Shown: positions 22,258 to 22,872 of the stretch, piece after piece
Position numbering within the stretch: position 1 is the first letter of the stretch
Layout of the letters: each line of letters starts with the position of its first letter
Origin: Cyanobacteria bacterium UBA11370
GTDB taxonomy: Bacteria; Cyanobacteriota; Cyanobacteriia; Cyanobacteriales; Coleofasciculaceae
Direction of reading: 5' to 3'
NCBI GenBank assembly: GCA_003486645.1
Contig: DNGI01000078.1
Location: forward strand, 1 to 22,872
Length of the DNA stretch: 22,872 nt
Program-made: the position numbers and the translations under genes
Notes under the pieces: model-generated
What the model saw: only the letters and a program-made list of their open reading frames with translations
What the model was told of the DNA's origin: nothing
The model's database searches: none

Positions 22258-22803
22258 TCAAAACTCAATCTCCTCAACTCCGCTGGCAGTTATTTCATAA
22301 CCCCACTCCGGATGCTGTAAGATTGACTTTTCTATTTCTGGTCGGAGAATTGGATCAGCCATAAACTGTTGAATTGTAGCAATATCAGGTCTTTTTGCAG
22401 ACAAACTTAAATCTTGAATAGAGGGGGTTGTTTGACGAGAACGATTGAAATGACCCTTGACCATGTGGCACAATCGCTGATAATTCTCAATTCGCTCTTC
22501 CAAGGTATGCCCTGTATCAAAATCAGCAGCAGTGCGGACAGGTAATAACGGCGCTGTTGTTTTGGAGTTTCGCGGTTTCCATCCCTTTCGTAAGGCTTGG
22601 ATCAAATAGTAGGTGGGTTTCTCAAGTTGCCCCTTTCCAGTAAACTCAATAAAGGCTTGAATTGCCGTTTCTAAATTTTGAGGATAGCTGTTAATCGTAT
22701 CTTGAAGTTGTTCATCATAAAGGTCAACACCTAGCTTTTCGAGTTGAGGTTGATACTCACGAATGATATCGAGTTGGCTGGAGTCAAGTTCAAGTAAGTC
22801 CAT
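22258..22803 (-). CDS. Uncharacterised protein
   Basis: 181 residues, soluble and mainly helical by composition. The central motif AFIEFTGKGQLEKPTYYLIQ followed by ALRKGWKPR looks like a conserved helix plus turn, and a second segment, LEERIENYQRLCHMVKGHFN, is also helical. No catalytic or metal-binding pattern is seen and I do not recognise a family. ATG 22803 has no strong ribosome site. It lies upstream of the large fusion gene on the same strand, separated by 269 bases, so co-transcription is uncertain. Confidence 0.7.
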   Translation of the reverse strand: MDLLELDSSQLDIIREYQPQLEKLGVDLYDEQLQDTINSYPQNLETAIQAFIEFTGKGQLEKPTYYLIQALRKGWKPRNSKTTAPLLPVRTAADFDTGHTLEERIENYQRLCHMVKGHFNRSRQTTPSIQDLSLSAKRPDIATIQQFMADPILRPEIEKSILQHPEWGYEITASGVEEIEF

Positions 22804-22839
22804 GGTAAGCTGCCTGTGCTTTTAAGTCGCTTGTTGAGA

Positions 22840-22872
22840 CAGAGGGAGAGAGGGGGAGAGGGAGAGGGGGAG
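22840..22872. repeat. Third copy of the purine tandem repeat, at the window edge
   Basis: A GGGGGAGA/GGGAGA tract like those at 1156 and 2259 continues to the end of the window, about 37 bases upstream of the 181-residue protein's start codon. Confidence 0.8.

Overview
The window is from a cyanobacterium, most likely a filamentous or large-genome one. The octamer GCGATCGC (the cyanobacterial HIP1 word) occurs about twenty times in 22.9 kb. Short tandem repeats with 7-9 base units (CCCCACT, GGTTGTT, GGTTTTT, GGGGGACAA) lie beside or inside genes, and the gene families are cyanobacterial: Uma2, DUF433, DUF1400, NB-ARC ATPase with an N-terminal HTH, CHAT, pentapeptide repeats. All calls come from reading the sequence; no database search was possible.

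Left part (1-2260): the 5' two-thirds of a citramalate-synthase-like gene runs off the left edge. It diverges from a 2Fe-2S ferredoxin with a CX5C cluster spacing. A small conserved protein with its own promoter and terminator diverges from a three-helix membrane protein.

Accessory block (2371-5703): an NB-ARC STAND-type ATPase faces a divergent three-gene plus-strand set: an Era-like GTPase, a 90-residue helical protein and a zinc-ribbon protein. The two small proteins share an ungapped domain of about 45 residues with 18 identities. This block is AT-rich, and no HIP1 word occurs between 825 and 4332. It looks like an undescribed NTPase-based conflict or signalling cassette.

Middle (5733-11027): an unknown protein, a DUF433 antitoxin followed by a 29-codon stub where its toxin should be, a Uma2 nuclease-like protein, a lone ABC ATPase with a TTG start, an OmpR-type response regulator with an altered acidic pocket, a small conserved protein, and an exported pair (pentapeptide repeat plus DUF1400).

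Right part (11190-21988): a surface-glycan cluster. Two PAPS-type sulfotransferases converge. Three glycosyltransferase genes (GT10-like, then two DxD paralogues) form a minus-strand operon. The 5' end of a third DxD paralogue survives as a decayed fragment just upstream of the second sulfotransferase. Upstream of the operon lies a 1797-codon gene that fuses a cytosolic-type GT2 glycosyltransferase to a complete secreted haemagglutinin-like exoprotein ending in a caspase-fold CHAT protease. The signal peptide is internal and begins at an ATA codon where a start codon would be expected. The glycosyltransferases, sulfotransferases and adhesin suggest the region builds or decorates the cell surface.

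The window ends with an unidentified 181-residue protein and a purine repeat. No tRNA, rRNA, CRISPR array or intact transposase was seen.
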